A stretch of DNA of 64,000 nucleotides, from NCBI GenBank assembly GCA_903840435.1, contig CAIMFV010000023.1:62001-126000 (forward strand). Reading direction: 5' to 3'. This document shows, in pieces, positions 10,089 through 18,250 of the stretch; position 1 is the stretch's first letter, and the number at the start of each line of letters is the position of its first letter. The notes below the pieces were generated by a model. The model saw only the letters and a list, made by a program, of their open reading frames with translations, was not told where the DNA came from and did no database searches. The translations under genes and the position numbers were made by a program. Source of the DNA: an uncultured Caulobacterales bacterium. GTDB taxonomy: Bacteria; Pseudomonadota; Alphaproteobacteria; Caulobacterales; Caulobacteraceae.

Positions 10089-10787
10089 TCAGCGCTGGCT
10101 ACCTAGGGCCCGGCTTTGGCCGAATGTCGCTAAGACGCCGGAGAGGGCATTTTTCTCGGGTGGGCGCGGGTGGCGTTTTTCAAATCGCCTTCCCCGTAAA
10201 TAATAGACAAGCCCCGCCAGAATCCACGCGACCGCAAGCCCAGCGACGCCTAAGAGGCAGGCTGAGATCGACAGGGCTCGGTTTTGCCCGAACATTGTGG
10301 TGACGATGATAAAGGTCGGGCTGACCATGATCCAGCCAGGTGTGAGGACGTAGAGCACCTGAAGACCCGCAGGCCAGGCATGGACTTCGCGACGCAAGCG
10401 CCAGTTTTCTAAAGCGGTTCGCTTCTGGGCGGGCGCCTGGGTTTGAAAGCGATAGGGTTGCGCGGGCCGAGCCGGGAGCCGCGCATCGAAGCGCTGGCGG
10501 CGCAGGTTGACAATTCTACTCAATCCCACTGACGCGCCAATGACGCCGAAAAAGCCAAGAATGAGCGCCTCGCCCAGCCAGGGGTCATGACGCACCACAA
10601 GCAAGGCGTCGCGACGGGAAAAAACGAAGGGCAGCCCGACCAAAAAGACCAGATCTAACGCGAGGCTTAATCCAATCGCAAGTCGCAGACTGGGCGTGTA
10701 AATATAGGCCCTTCGCCGCCGCAATCTTGCGGAAAATTGCATAGTCCTTGGATATTGAAACCAGTCGACAGGGGTTCTTTCCGTCAT
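10089..10787 (-). CDS. hypothetical membrane protein, about four spans
   Basis: A 232-residue protein starting MTERTPVDWFQYPRTMQFSA. It has hydrophobic spans near LAIGLSLALDLVFLVGLPFV, EALILGFFGVIGASVGL, LYVLTPGWIMVSPTFIIV and ALSISACLLGVAGLAVAWIL. A cytosolic loop rich in Arg and Gln lies between spans 2 and 3. GGGAG upstream of ATG 10787 supports this start over the in-frame codon at 10865. It is convergent with the GT14 gene and divergent from the ABM-domain gene. Family not recognised. Confidence 0.7.
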   Translation of the reverse strand: MTERTPVDWFQYPRTMQFSARLRRRRAYIYTPSLRLAIGLSLALDLVFLVGLPFVFSRRDALLVVRHDPWLGEALILGFFGVIGASVGLSRIVNLRRQRFDARLPARPAQPYRFQTQAPAQKRTALENWRLRREVHAWPAGLQVLYVLTPGWIMVSPTFIIVTTMFGQNRALSISACLLGVAGLAVAWILAGLVYYLRGRRFEKRHPRPPEKNALSGVLATFGQSRALGSQR

Positions 10788-10893
10788 TCCCCAATCTCCC
10801 TGTGGCCGTAGGGTGAGTTTCCGATACATTCCACATCCTGGCAAGAGGGCGTTGCGGGACCGCACCCTTACGACCAGGTTTCAGAGGGGCCTG

Positions 10894-11196
10894 ATGCTAC
10901 TGATTATTATGGGAACCTTCTCCGTCCCGCCCGCGCGTTTGGCGGATGCGCGACCGGTGATGGCCAAGATGCTTGAACAAAGTCGGGCTGAGGCTGGATG
11001 CCTTCACTATGCCTATGCCGAAGACTTAGAAACCCCTGGCCTGATCCGGGTGTCGGAGATTTGGCGCAGCCGCGCCGATCTCGAGGCCCACTTTGCCTCA
11101 GCCCATTTGGCGGCCTGGCGCGCCAGTTGGTCAGAGCTTGGCATTGGGGATCGGAATTTACAGCGCTTTGAAGTCATGGCCGCGGAGCCGACGTAA
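10894..11196 (+). CDS. antibiotic biosynthesis monooxygenase (ABM) domain protein
   Basis: A 100-residue single-domain ABM/YgiN-like protein of the dimeric ferredoxin-like fold. These act as quinol or small-aromatic monooxygenases, but most are of unknown substrate. MLLIIMGTFSVPPARLADAR, the helix with MLEQSRAEAGCLHYAYAED, then RVSEIWRSRADLEAHFASAH and FEVMAAEP match the family in order. ATG 10894 has GAGGGG 7 bases upstream. The gene is followed 8 bases later by a convergent TetR regulator. Confidence 0.85.
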   Translation: MLLIIMGTFSVPPARLADARPVMAKMLEQSRAEAGCLHYAYAEDLETPGLIRVSEIWRSRADLEAHFASAHLAAWRASWSELGIGDRNLQRFEVMAAEPT

Positions 11197-11204
11197 GCCG
11201 GGGC

Positions 11205-11864
11205 TCAGTCCTCCCACAGGTCTTGGCCGCCGCCCTTTCGGTTTAACATTCTTGCTGCGCGCTTGAGGATAGCCCGCAAGCGCTCTGAGCGCGCCTCGGC
11301 ATCATAGGCAAGGTGAGCGCGGGCGAGGCCTTCAAGGGCAAATCGCGCCAGATCGCGGCTGGCCTGAAACCGGGGTCCGGCGCCCGCCTGCACCAGATCA
11401 AACAAATGCGCGCCGACCTGGGCCCGGTCGAAGGCCTGTTGCGCGGGCACCAGCAGGGCCTGCAGATTCGGATCGGTGCGGGCGGCGGATTCGAGTTCGG
11501 CAAAGGCGACAAAGGCCGGCGAGCGTAACAGTCGCCAATAGCTGTCAATGGCGTGGTCGGTTCGGTCGGCGCCGTGCGGGGCTGAACTCACCGCCTCTTC
11601 AAACAGGCGCGCCCGCGCCGCCTGGATATGGTCGACGGCGGCGGCCACCAGGTCCTCGTGGGTCGGGAAGTGATAGAGCATGGCGCCGCGCGTCATGCCA
11701 CTGCGCTCGGCAATGGCTACATGGCTGGCGGCGGCATAGCCGACCTCGGCGAACAGCTCCAAGGTCGCCTCGAGGATCTTGCCACGGGTCTGGGCCGATT
11801 TGCGGCCCAAGCGTCGGGGGCGCGGCGCCGTGGGTGAGGTGAAAAAGGGCTTTAAGGGCGCCAT
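11205..11864 (-). CDS. TetR/AcrR family transcriptional regulator
   Basis: A 219-residue one-domain repressor with ligand pocket. The DNA-binding part is TRGKILEATLELFAEVGYAA followed by SHVAIAERSGMTRGAMLYHF, typical TetR. The C-terminal helical domain (VDHIQAARARLFEEAV, ELESAARTDPNLQALL) is poorly conserved as expected. The ligand is unknown. It is convergent with the ABM gene and divergent from the LpxH-like gene at 12037, whose promoter region (11865-12036) is the most likely operator site. Start ATG 11864 is preferred over TTG 11873. Confidence 0.9.
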   Translation of the reverse strand: MAPLKPFFTSPTAPRPRRLGRKSAQTRGKILEATLELFAEVGYAAASHVAIAERSGMTRGAMLYHFPTHEDLVAAAVDHIQAARARLFEEAVSSAPHGADRTDHAIDSYWRLLRSPAFVAFAELESAARTDPNLQALLVPAQQAFDRAQVGAHLFDLVQAGAGPRFQASRDLARFALEGLARAHLAYDAEARSERLRAILKRAARMLNRKGGGQDLWED

Positions 11865-12036
11865 GGGGGTCAAGCGACTTCAAAATCGAACTAGGTCTCG
11901 CACCTAAGGCGCCTCGGTCGCGCGACACAAGCAACAATCCCGCAAAAGACAATCTGGCGCGTCACCCTCCGAGATATGGCGGAGACCAAAGCGTCATACG
12001 CCTGTCATCTAATCAGCCTAGCGCCGGAGGGGCGGG

Positions 12037-12888
12037 GTGTTGGGGGTGTGGCAGATGGCTGACGGCGAGGAAATTGGTCTTGAGCCAAGTGAAACCGCCA
12101 AGGGCGGACAGGTCTTCCGGGTGCGGACGGCGTTTATTTCTGACATCCATTTGGGCACGCGCGGCTGTCAGGCGGAGCTGTTGCTCGATTTTATCCGCGT
12201 CCTCGACTGCGAGACCCTTTATCTGATTGGCGACATTATTGATGGCTGGAAGTTGAAAAGCGGTTGGTATTGGCCGCAATCCCATAATGATGTGGTGCAA
12301 AAGGTCCTGCGCATGGCGCGCAAAGGGGTGCGTATCGTTTATGTGCCGGGGAACCATGACGACCGGGTGCGCGATTTCTGCGGCGTGCATTTCGGTGGCG
12401 TCATCGTCGCCAGGGACGCAATTTTTGAGGCGCTAGACGGGCGCCGCTTTCTCGTCACCCATGGCGATGAGTTTGACGGGGTGATCGCCCATGCAAAATG
12501 GCTCGCCTTCCTTGGAGATTATGCCTATAGGGCGCTGTTGAGCCTCAACACCAGTTGGAATCTGCTCCGCCGTCGGATGGGTTTCGGCTATTGGAGCCTG
12601 TCAGCCTTCGTGAAGGTTAAGGTGAAGAACGCCCTGCAATTTATTGAGAATTTTGAAGACGCCGTGGCGGATGAAGCCCGCAGGCGCGGCGTCGACGGCG
12701 TCATTTGCGGCCATATCCACAAGGCGGAGATGCGCGCGATTGGCGATATCCTTTATATAAATGACGGCGACTGGGTGGAAAGCTGCACCGCGCTCGTCGA
12801 ACATCTGGATGGGCGCTTGGAGTTGATTGCCTGGGCCGATCAGATGCGCCGCAGCCGCGAGGTCTTACGCGGCCCAAGTCCGTCATGA
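12037..12888 (+). CDS. LpxH-like metallophosphoesterase (COG2908 type)
   Basis: A calcineurin-like phosphoesterase of the UDP-2,3-diacylglucosamine hydrolase family. The dimetal motifs are all present: FISDIHLGTRG, LIGDIIDGW, YVPGNHDD, LVTHGDEFD and VICGHIHKAE. It is longer (283 residues) than classical LpxH and belongs to the branch often found beside glycosyltransferases in alphaproteobacteria. It may serve lipid A (as LpxH) or another lipid. GTG 12037 has GGAGG 6-7 bases upstream; ATG 12055 is an alternative. The last 4 bases overlap the glycosyltransferase start, so the two probably act in one envelope-lipid pathway. Confidence 0.85.
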   Translation: MLGVWQMADGEEIGLEPSETAKGGQVFRVRTAFISDIHLGTRGCQAELLLDFIRVLDCETLYLIGDIIDGWKLKSGWYWPQSHNDVVQKVLRMARKGVRIVYVPGNHDDRVRDFCGVHFGGVIVARDAIFEALDGRRFLVTHGDEFDGVIAHAKWLAFLGDYAYRALLSLNTSWNLLRRRMGFGYWSLSAFVKVKVKNALQFIENFEDAVADEARRRGVDGVICGHIHKAEMRAIGDILYINDGDWVESCTALVEHLDGRLELIAWADQMRRSREVLRGPSPS

Positions 12889-13970
12889 GGCTCTTACTCG
12901 CCACAGATGCTTGGGAGCCCCAGGTCAATGGGGTGGTGCGCACCTTAACGCGCACGGTGGCGGAGTGTCGGGAGCTTGGTCACGAGGTCGAGGTTATTTC
13001 GCCTGACCAGTTCAAAACTCTGCCCATGCCGACCTATCCGGAGATCCGGCTCGCCATCAATGCCTATGAGCCCATGCAAGAGCGCTTTAAGGCCTTTGAG
13101 CCGGAAGCCATCCATATCGCCACCGAAGGCCCGATTGGACTGGCGGCGCGGCGGCTGTGTCTCGAATGGAAGCTCCCCTTTACCACCAGCTATCACACGC
13201 GGTTTCCTGAATATGTCTCGGCCCGGCTGCCGGTGCCCTTAAGCGTCGGCTATGCCTTTATGCGCTGGTTTCATGGTCCGTCCGGGCGGATCATGGTGGC
13301 GACCAACAGTTTTCGCGAAGAATTGCAGCGGCACGGCTTCCGCAATCTGTCGCCCTGGTCGCGTGGCGTCGACACTGAACTTTTCCGGCCGAGAAGCGCC
13401 GATGAGCTGCCGCCAGAGCTGCGCGACCTTCCGCGACCGATTTGGATGAATGTGGGTCGGGTGGCGGTGGAGAAGAACATTGCCGCCTTCTTGGCGCTCG
13501 ACCTCCCTGGCACAAAGGTGGTGGTCGGCGACGGCCCATCGCGGCTGGAATTGCAAGACAAACACCCTGACGTGGTCTTTACCGGCGCCAAGTTTGGCGA
13601 GGACCTTGCCCGCCACTTTGCCGCAGCCGACGTCTTTGTCTTCCCCTCGCTCACCGATACGTTTGGCCTGGTCATTTTGGAAGCCATGGCGACAGGCTCG
13701 CCTGTGGCGGCCTTTCCGGCGCCGGGGCCGATAGACCTCATTCCCGGATCAGGCGCGGGGGTCTGCGACGCCGACCTGCAGACGGCCTGTCTCGCGGCGC
13801 TCAAGCTCGACCGCAAGGCAACGCGCGCCTATGCCGAGCGGTTTTCCTGGCGCGCCTGTACGGAAGAATTCATCCGCAACCTTCAGCCCTATCCCGAGGC
13901 TGAAAAGGTCCGCTTCTGGCGACGGCTGCGGCGCCTCGCCCGCTTAAGGCGGCGACCGCATTTGAGCTAG
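12885..13970 (+). CDS. family 4 glycosyltransferase (GT-B, MgtA-like)
   Basis: A 361-residue GT-B glycosyltransferase. The N-terminal domain starts MRLLLATDAWEPQVNGVVRT, typical of the GDP-mannose- or UDP-sugar-dependent lipid glycosyltransferases. FTTSYHTRFPEYVSARL and SRGVDTELFRP follow. The C-terminal nucleotide-sugar site is seen as VFVFPSLTDTFGLVILEAMA with the E-x7-E pattern. It is coupled to the LpxH-like gene by a 4-base overlap. The basic C-terminus (RRLRRLARLRRRP) may bind membrane. Likely it glycosylates a diacylglycerol or other lipid, but the sugar cannot be told. Confidence 0.88.
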   Translation: MRLLLATDAWEPQVNGVVRTLTRTVAECRELGHEVEVISPDQFKTLPMPTYPEIRLAINAYEPMQERFKAFEPEAIHIATEGPIGLAARRLCLEWKLPFTTSYHTRFPEYVSARLPVPLSVGYAFMRWFHGPSGRIMVATNSFREELQRHGFRNLSPWSRGVDTELFRPRSADELPPELRDLPRPIWMNVGRVAVEKNIAAFLALDLPGTKVVVGDGPSRLELQDKHPDVVFTGAKFGEDLARHFAAADVFVFPSLTDTFGLVILEAMATGSPVAAFPAPGPIDLIPGSGAGVCDADLQTACLAALKLDRKATRAYAERFSWRACTEEFIRNLQPYPEAEKVRFWRRLRRLARLRRRPHLS

Positions 13971-14006
13971 GCGGCGTCCAGCACGGGCAGGCCCCAAGGT
14001 GGTCGC

Positions 14007-14801
14007 TCAGATCAATCGCGTCCGAATCGCTTGTGACACAAGGTCGATGGCCGACACGGCGATAATGATGATGATAATGATCATGGCCGTGGCGCTATAG
14101 TCGAAGCCTTCCAGGGATTCGAACAGCCTTTGGCCGATTCCCCCCGCGCCGATCAGGCCAAGAATGGTGGCCGAGCGCGCATTGGACTCAAACCGATAAA
14201 GTGCAAACGAGGTCCAGAGTGGCGCGACCTGGGGCGCTATGCCCCAGACGACTTCTTGCACCGGATGGGCGCCGACCGCGCGCACCCCTTCAACCGGTTG
14301 CGGGTCGATAGATTCCACCGCCTCCGAAAAGAGCTTGCCCAAGACCCCCGCTGTATTCAGCGCGATAGCGAGCACGCCAGCCAAGGGGCCAAGCCCGACG
14401 GCCAAGACGAAGACCGTGCCAATGACAAGGTCGGGAATGGCGCGAAGGGCATCCAAGAGACGGCGCACCGGCTGTTGGATCAGGGGCGGGGCGACATTGC
14501 GCGCGCCCAAAAAGCCTAAGGGCGTGGCGATCCCTACGGCGAGCACCGAGCCCCAGAGCGCCATTTGCAAGGTGAGAAACATGTCGCTGGCATAGTCTTG
14601 CCAATGGGCCAGGTCGGGATTGCGCAGGCCGACCAGAAAATGCTGCATATTATTTGAGCGGCTAAAGAGCAGTGGCAGATCGCCCAACTTCACCGCAGGC
14701 GCGCTGAGGACAAGCGCGATCAGGAGCCCGCCCCAGAGGAAAAAGCCCCCGAACCGCTGCACGGCGTCTGGCCGCAGTTGAACTGTTTGACGGGGCTCCA
14801 C
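14007..14801 (-). CDS. phnE: phosphonate-type ABC transporter permease
   Basis: The inner-membrane permease of a PhnCDE importer. It has 264 residues with about six hydrophobic spans (FFLWGGLLIALVLSAP, LQMALWGSVLAVGIATPLGF, IGTVFVLAVGLGPLAGVLA, and the isoleucine-rich MIIIIIIIAVSAIDLVSQAI). The cytoplasmic EAA-like loop is AVESIDPQPVEGVRAVGAHP. It begins 13 bases after the phnD stop, so the two are co-transcribed. Only one permease gene is present. The poly-Ile run near the end is encoded by repeated ATC/ATT codons. Confidence 0.92.
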   Translation of the reverse strand: MEPRQTVQLRPDAVQRFGGFFLWGGLLIALVLSAPAVKLGDLPLLFSRSNNMQHFLVGLRNPDLAHWQDYASDMFLTLQMALWGSVLAVGIATPLGFLGARNVAPPLIQQPVRRLLDALRAIPDLVIGTVFVLAVGLGPLAGVLAIALNTAGVLGKLFSEAVESIDPQPVEGVRAVGAHPVQEVVWGIAPQVAPLWTSFALYRFESNARSATILGLIGAGGIGQRLFESLEGFDYSATAMIIIIIIIAVSAIDLVSQAIRTRLI

Positions 14802-14814
14802 CTTGCAGATCCGG

Positions 14815-15735
14815 CTAGTGGGCGACCGCCGCAGCGGCGGTCTTCATCTGACGGATGGGGTCGAGATAGGAATTTTCCGCAGCGCGAAATTCTGAATATT
14901 TGAGTTTGGCGAGAATTTCCCGCTGGTGGGCCGCTTCGGGTCCGGTTCCCTTGCCATAGGTGACGAAGAAGGTGCGGATCTTTGCCTTTACCTCAGGATC
15001 GAGGTCGCCGCGATAGACAATGGCAGATTCGGGCAGGGGCGGGCTCTCCCAGATAATGTCGGTAGCGGCCACGGCTTGGCGCGCTTGCGGCGTGCCGGTT
15101 TTGTAATAGGCAAGGCCGGTCGAGTTGTTGACGGCGGCGTCCACCACCCCTTGGGCGACGCTCAAGAGATTGACCGAATGTTCGGCCGACCGGACGCTTT
15201 TGAAGCAGGCCTTGGGGTCAATATGACGCGGATTGAACAGATAGGTCATTGGCGCCAGGGTTCCCGAGGTCGACTTCGGATCGCCCATGCCAAAGTTGAG
15301 ACTTCTGTCACAGGTCAACAGTCGCTCAAGCGTGAGACCCGACCCCTTCTTGACCAGGATGACCGAGGTGTAGGTGTCGCGGCCCTTATCATCGACGGTG
15401 CGAGCAAAAACCTCGGCGCCGGCGCGATCCACCGCTTCAACCGCAGGCAGGGCGGAAAACCACCCGACCTCAGTCTGCTTGGCGCCCATGGCCTCGACCA
15501 AGAGCGCATAGTTGGACGAGAAGAACGGTTTGACCTCATAGCCGGTTGCCTTGGCCAGGTCATCGAGCACGGGCTTCCAATAGGCGCGAACCTCGGACTG
15601 GGCGTCGGCGGACAGAAGCGAGAAGTTGATGACGCGCTTGGCGGGCGGGGCGGGGGCGCAACCGGCCAAAAGGGCTGAACCCAGCACGGCCGTCGTCACG
15701 AGCGATGCGACCCAATTGCGGCGGTCGGCCTTCAT
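14815..15735 (-). CDS. phnD: phosphonate/phosphite-type ABC substrate-binding lipoprotein
   Basis: A periplasmic binding protein of the PhnD family. A signal peptide with lipobox (GSALLAGC) is followed by INFSLLSADAQSEVRAYWKP, FFSSNYALLVEAMGAKQTEV and TSGTLAPMTYLFNP, the anion-binding segment with Ser/Thr residues. ATG 15735 has GGAGAACGT upstream; the frame opens earlier at 15768. No C-P lyase, phnX, phnW or ptxD gene is in the window. Substrate (phosphonate, phosphite or phosphate) is therefore open. Confidence 0.92.
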   Translation of the reverse strand: MKADRRNWVASLVTTAVLGSALLAGCAPAPPAKRVINFSLLSADAQSEVRAYWKPVLDDLAKATGYEVKPFFSSNYALLVEAMGAKQTEVGWFSALPAVEAVDRAGAEVFARTVDDKGRDTYTSVILVKKGSGLTLERLLTCDRSLNFGMGDPKSTSGTLAPMTYLFNPRHIDPKACFKSVRSAEHSVNLLSVAQGVVDAAVNNSTGLAYYKTGTPQARQAVAATDIIWESPPLPESAIVYRGDLDPEVKAKIRTFFVTYGKGTGPEAAHQREILAKLKYSEFRAAENSYLDPIRQMKTAAAAVAH

Positions 15736-15777
15736 ACGTTCTCCAATGCGTGCACGGCGGTTCGCCAATCCGCTTCC

Positions 15778-16575
15778 CTAAGGCTTTACCGCACTGCGGG
15801 CAGGTGCAGCGTCGGCATATTCCTCGCCATATATGGCGTGAAGCGCGCTGGCCTCCAAGCTTGAGGCCGGCCCATCAAAGACAATCCGTCCCTCAGATAG
15901 CGCCACAATCCGCGAACAATAGGCCAGCGCCAAGTCAATCTGATGAAGGCTGACAAGAACAGAGACCCCATCTTCGGCATTGACCTTGGCGAGCGCATCC
16001 ATCACCCGGTGGGCGGAGGCGGGGTCTAAAGAGGCCACCGGCTCATCGGCCAAAATGACTTCAGCTTCCTGCACGAGGGCTCGCGCCAAGGCGCCGCGCT
16101 GCTGTTGGCCGCCGGATAGGGTCGAGGCGCGCTGGCGGGTTTGCTCATGCAGGCCCATCCGGTCCAAAGCAGCATGGCCAAGCGCCGCCTCATGTTTGTC
16201 CCACAAACCCAAGAGCCCGCGCCAAAACGGCGTGCGGCCCAACCGTCCCATCATGACATTGGAATAGAGGCTCAGCCGTCCGACGAGATTGAACTTTTGA
16301 AACACAAATCCGATCCGGGCCCGAAGCCGCCGCGCGTCGGGCGAAATGCGCCCCTGATCCTGAAGACGTTCGCCAAGCGCGACGATGCGACCGCCGTCAT
16401 CCGCAATGGGGGTCAAGCCCGCAAAGGCTCGCAAAAGCGTCGATTTGCCGGAGCCGGAAGGCCCAACAAGGGCCGTCATTTCGCCGGGCGCCAAGGTAAA
16501 GCTAACCTGGTCAAGCGCCAAGCGGTCGCCGAAGCGAACGCTGACAGATTGGGCTTCGAGCACTGCGCTGTGCAC
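15778..16575 (-). CDS. phnC: phosphonate-type ABC transporter ATP-binding protein
   Basis: The ATPase of the importer. Walker A is GPSGSGKSTLLRAFAGL, the Q-loop is IGFVFQKFNLVGRLSLYSNV, the signature is LSGGQQQRGALARALVQEAE and Walker B is VILADEPVASLDP. The family-typical FNLV and a final H-loop SLHQIDLA are present. GTG 16575, with AAGAGG upstream, is preferred over TTG 16602. The gene is first of phnC-phnD-phnE and is divergent from the decarboxylase gene, whose promoter shares the intergenic region. Confidence 0.93.
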   Translation of the reverse strand: MHSAVLEAQSVSVRFGDRLALDQVSFTLAPGEMTALVGPSGSGKSTLLRAFAGLTPIADDGGRIVALGERLQDQGRISPDARRLRARIGFVFQKFNLVGRLSLYSNVMMGRLGRTPFWRGLLGLWDKHEAALGHAALDRMGLHEQTRQRASTLSGGQQQRGALARALVQEAEVILADEPVASLDPASAHRVMDALAKVNAEDGVSVLVSLHQIDLALAYCSRIVALSEGRIVFDGPASSLEASALHAIYGEEYADAAPARSAVKP

Positions 16576-16701
16576 CTCAGGGCCTCTTGATTTCGAGCTC
16601 AACGGTTGCGTCTATTTGGCCCGTCGATCATCACGACGCCACCCCCTTCTTAACCCGGTGTCAACCCTTTGAAGAAACTTGCCCTTCGAGACAAAAATGC
16701 T

Positions 16702-16730
16702 TTGACATGAGCGCAGGTTTTCCCTATCGA
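16702..16730 (+). promoter_or_regulatory. sigma-70-type promoter for the decarboxylase gene
   Basis: TTGACA (16702-16707) and TATCGA (16725-16730) are separated by exactly 17 bases. Transcription would start near 16737, giving a leader of about 70 bases before TTG 16810. The leader contains a GC-rich stretch with short complementary segments, so RNA-level control is possible. Confidence 0.6.
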
Positions 16731-16809
16731 CCGCGCTCCGGCGGACCCGAAGTCCATCAAGCGCTGCTAACGCCGGCCTGGGTTAACATCTTGCAGGGGG
16801 TTACGTGAA

Positions 16810-18066
16810 TTGTCCACGTACCATACACCCCTGGACCTGGTCCGTGAGCGGTCTCCAGAGCGTCCCGTCGCACTTGTGCGGCCCGACGTTCTGGCCGTAG
16901 CGGCGCGCTGGTTCCAGGCTCATTTCAAAGGCGACGTCCTTTACGCGGTCAAGGCCAATCCTTCGCCTTGGGTGATTGACACCCTGTGGTCGGAGGGTGT
17001 GCGCGCCTTCGACGTTGCATCTCTGCCAGAGATCGATCTGGTGGCGAGAGCGGCGCCGCAAGCCCACGTTGCCTTCATGCATCCGGTCAAGAGCCGCTCG
17101 GCCATTAGCGCGGCCTATTTCGACTATGGCGTGCGCACCTTCGCGCTCGACTGTGTCGAAGAGCTGGCCAAGATTCTCGATGCGACGGCGGGCGCCCGTG
17201 ATCTCGACCTGATCGTGCGCTTGGCGGTGCAGACCGAGGGGGCAGCCTATGCGCTGGGGGGCAAGTTCGGCGTCGGCATGGATGCGGCGCCAGAGCTCTT
17301 GCTAGCAGCGCGGCGGGCGACCGAAGGCCGGATGGGCGTCTCCTTCCATGTCGGTTCCCAGTGCATGCGGCCAACCGCTTATCAGGCAGCCATGTCCCAG
17401 GCCTCGCGCGCCCTTGTGCGGGCAGGCGTTTTTGCCGACGTGGTCGATGTCGGCGGCGGTTTTCCCGCCATCTATCCCGGCATGTCTCCACCAGCGCTGG
17501 AAGACTATATGGATTCCATCCATCGCGGCTTTGACGAGATGAAGGTGCACGAAGCCACCGAGCTCTGGTGCGAGCCCGGGCGGGCGCTGGTGGCTGAAAG
17601 CTCTTCGCTCCTCGTCAAGGTCGAACTGCGCAAAGGCGATGCCCTCTATCTGAACGATGGCTCCTACGGGGCCATGTTCGACGCCGCTCACTTCAAATGG
17701 CCCTTCCCGGTGCGTTTGGTGCGCGACGGCGAGGTTGCCAGCGATTTAAAGCCCTATCGCTTCTTTGGCCCGACCTGCGATTCCGTCGACGCCATGGCGG
17801 GTCCCTATTATTTACCGGCCGATGTTCAAGAGGGCGACTATCTCGAAATCGGCCAAATGGGGGCCTATGGCGTGGCCATGGCGACCCGATTTAATGGCTA
17901 TGGCGAGATGGAGACGGCGGTGGTTGGCGATGCGCCCATGGCTTCGCAATTTGGCTTAGCGCGCCGCTCGATCCCAAGCCCCCGCTTGGCGGAGGATGAA
18001 ACCCGCAAGGTGGTTCGTTTCTCCCGGCCCAAGGGGCAGGCCGGAAAGCGGCGCAAGCGCAAATAG
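16810..18066 (+). CDS. type III PLP decarboxylase, probably ornithine/lysine decarboxylase
   Basis: An alanine-racemase-fold (group IV) PLP decarboxylase. The lysine that binds PLP is in LYAVKANPSPWVIDTL at about residue 48. The HVGSQC motif, the GGGFP phosphate-binding motif (VDVGGGFPAIYPG) and EPGRALVAES follow. The catalytic cysteine region FFGPTCDSVDAM is the specificity region of ornithine decarboxylases rather than of diaminopimelate decarboxylase. Length is 418 residues. The start is read as TTG 16810, behind GGGGG. It makes putrescine (or cadaverine) and lies 184 bases upstream of a deoxyhypusine-synthase-like gene on the same strand, so both probably serve polyamine synthesis. Confidence 0.88.
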   Translation: MSTYHTPLDLVRERSPERPVALVRPDVLAVAARWFQAHFKGDVLYAVKANPSPWVIDTLWSEGVRAFDVASLPEIDLVARAAPQAHVAFMHPVKSRSAISAAYFDYGVRTFALDCVEELAKILDATAGARDLDLIVRLAVQTEGAAYALGGKFGVGMDAAPELLLAARRATEGRMGVSFHVGSQCMRPTAYQAAMSQASRALVRAGVFADVVDVGGGFPAIYPGMSPPALEDYMDSIHRGFDEMKVHEATELWCEPGRALVAESSSLLVKVELRKGDALYLNDGSYGAMFDAAHFKWPFPVRLVRDGEVASDLKPYRFFGPTCDSVDAMAGPYYLPADVQEGDYLEIGQMGAYGVAMATRFNGYGEMETAVVGDAPMASQFGLARRSIPSPRLAEDETRKVVRFSRPKGQAGKRRKRK

Positions 18067-18250
18067 CCGCCGACGTCGTGTTTTTGTCGTCATAACAGGG
18101 CTATGAAGGCGGCGTGGCTTCTGGCAAAAGCCGCGCGCAATTTCGCGGCGGGCAATTTGAGCACCGCGATGAATTTAGGACTGTCGGTCGCTCCGTCCCG
18201 GTGGTCTGTTGATGTGAGGACGGGCGTTTGAACCAAGGGAAACCTGAGCG

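Noticed and set aside
16576-16809. speF-type leader RNA before the decarboxylase
   Set aside because: The known element is longer than the space left after the promoter, and I could not confirm its motifs by eye; left as a check.
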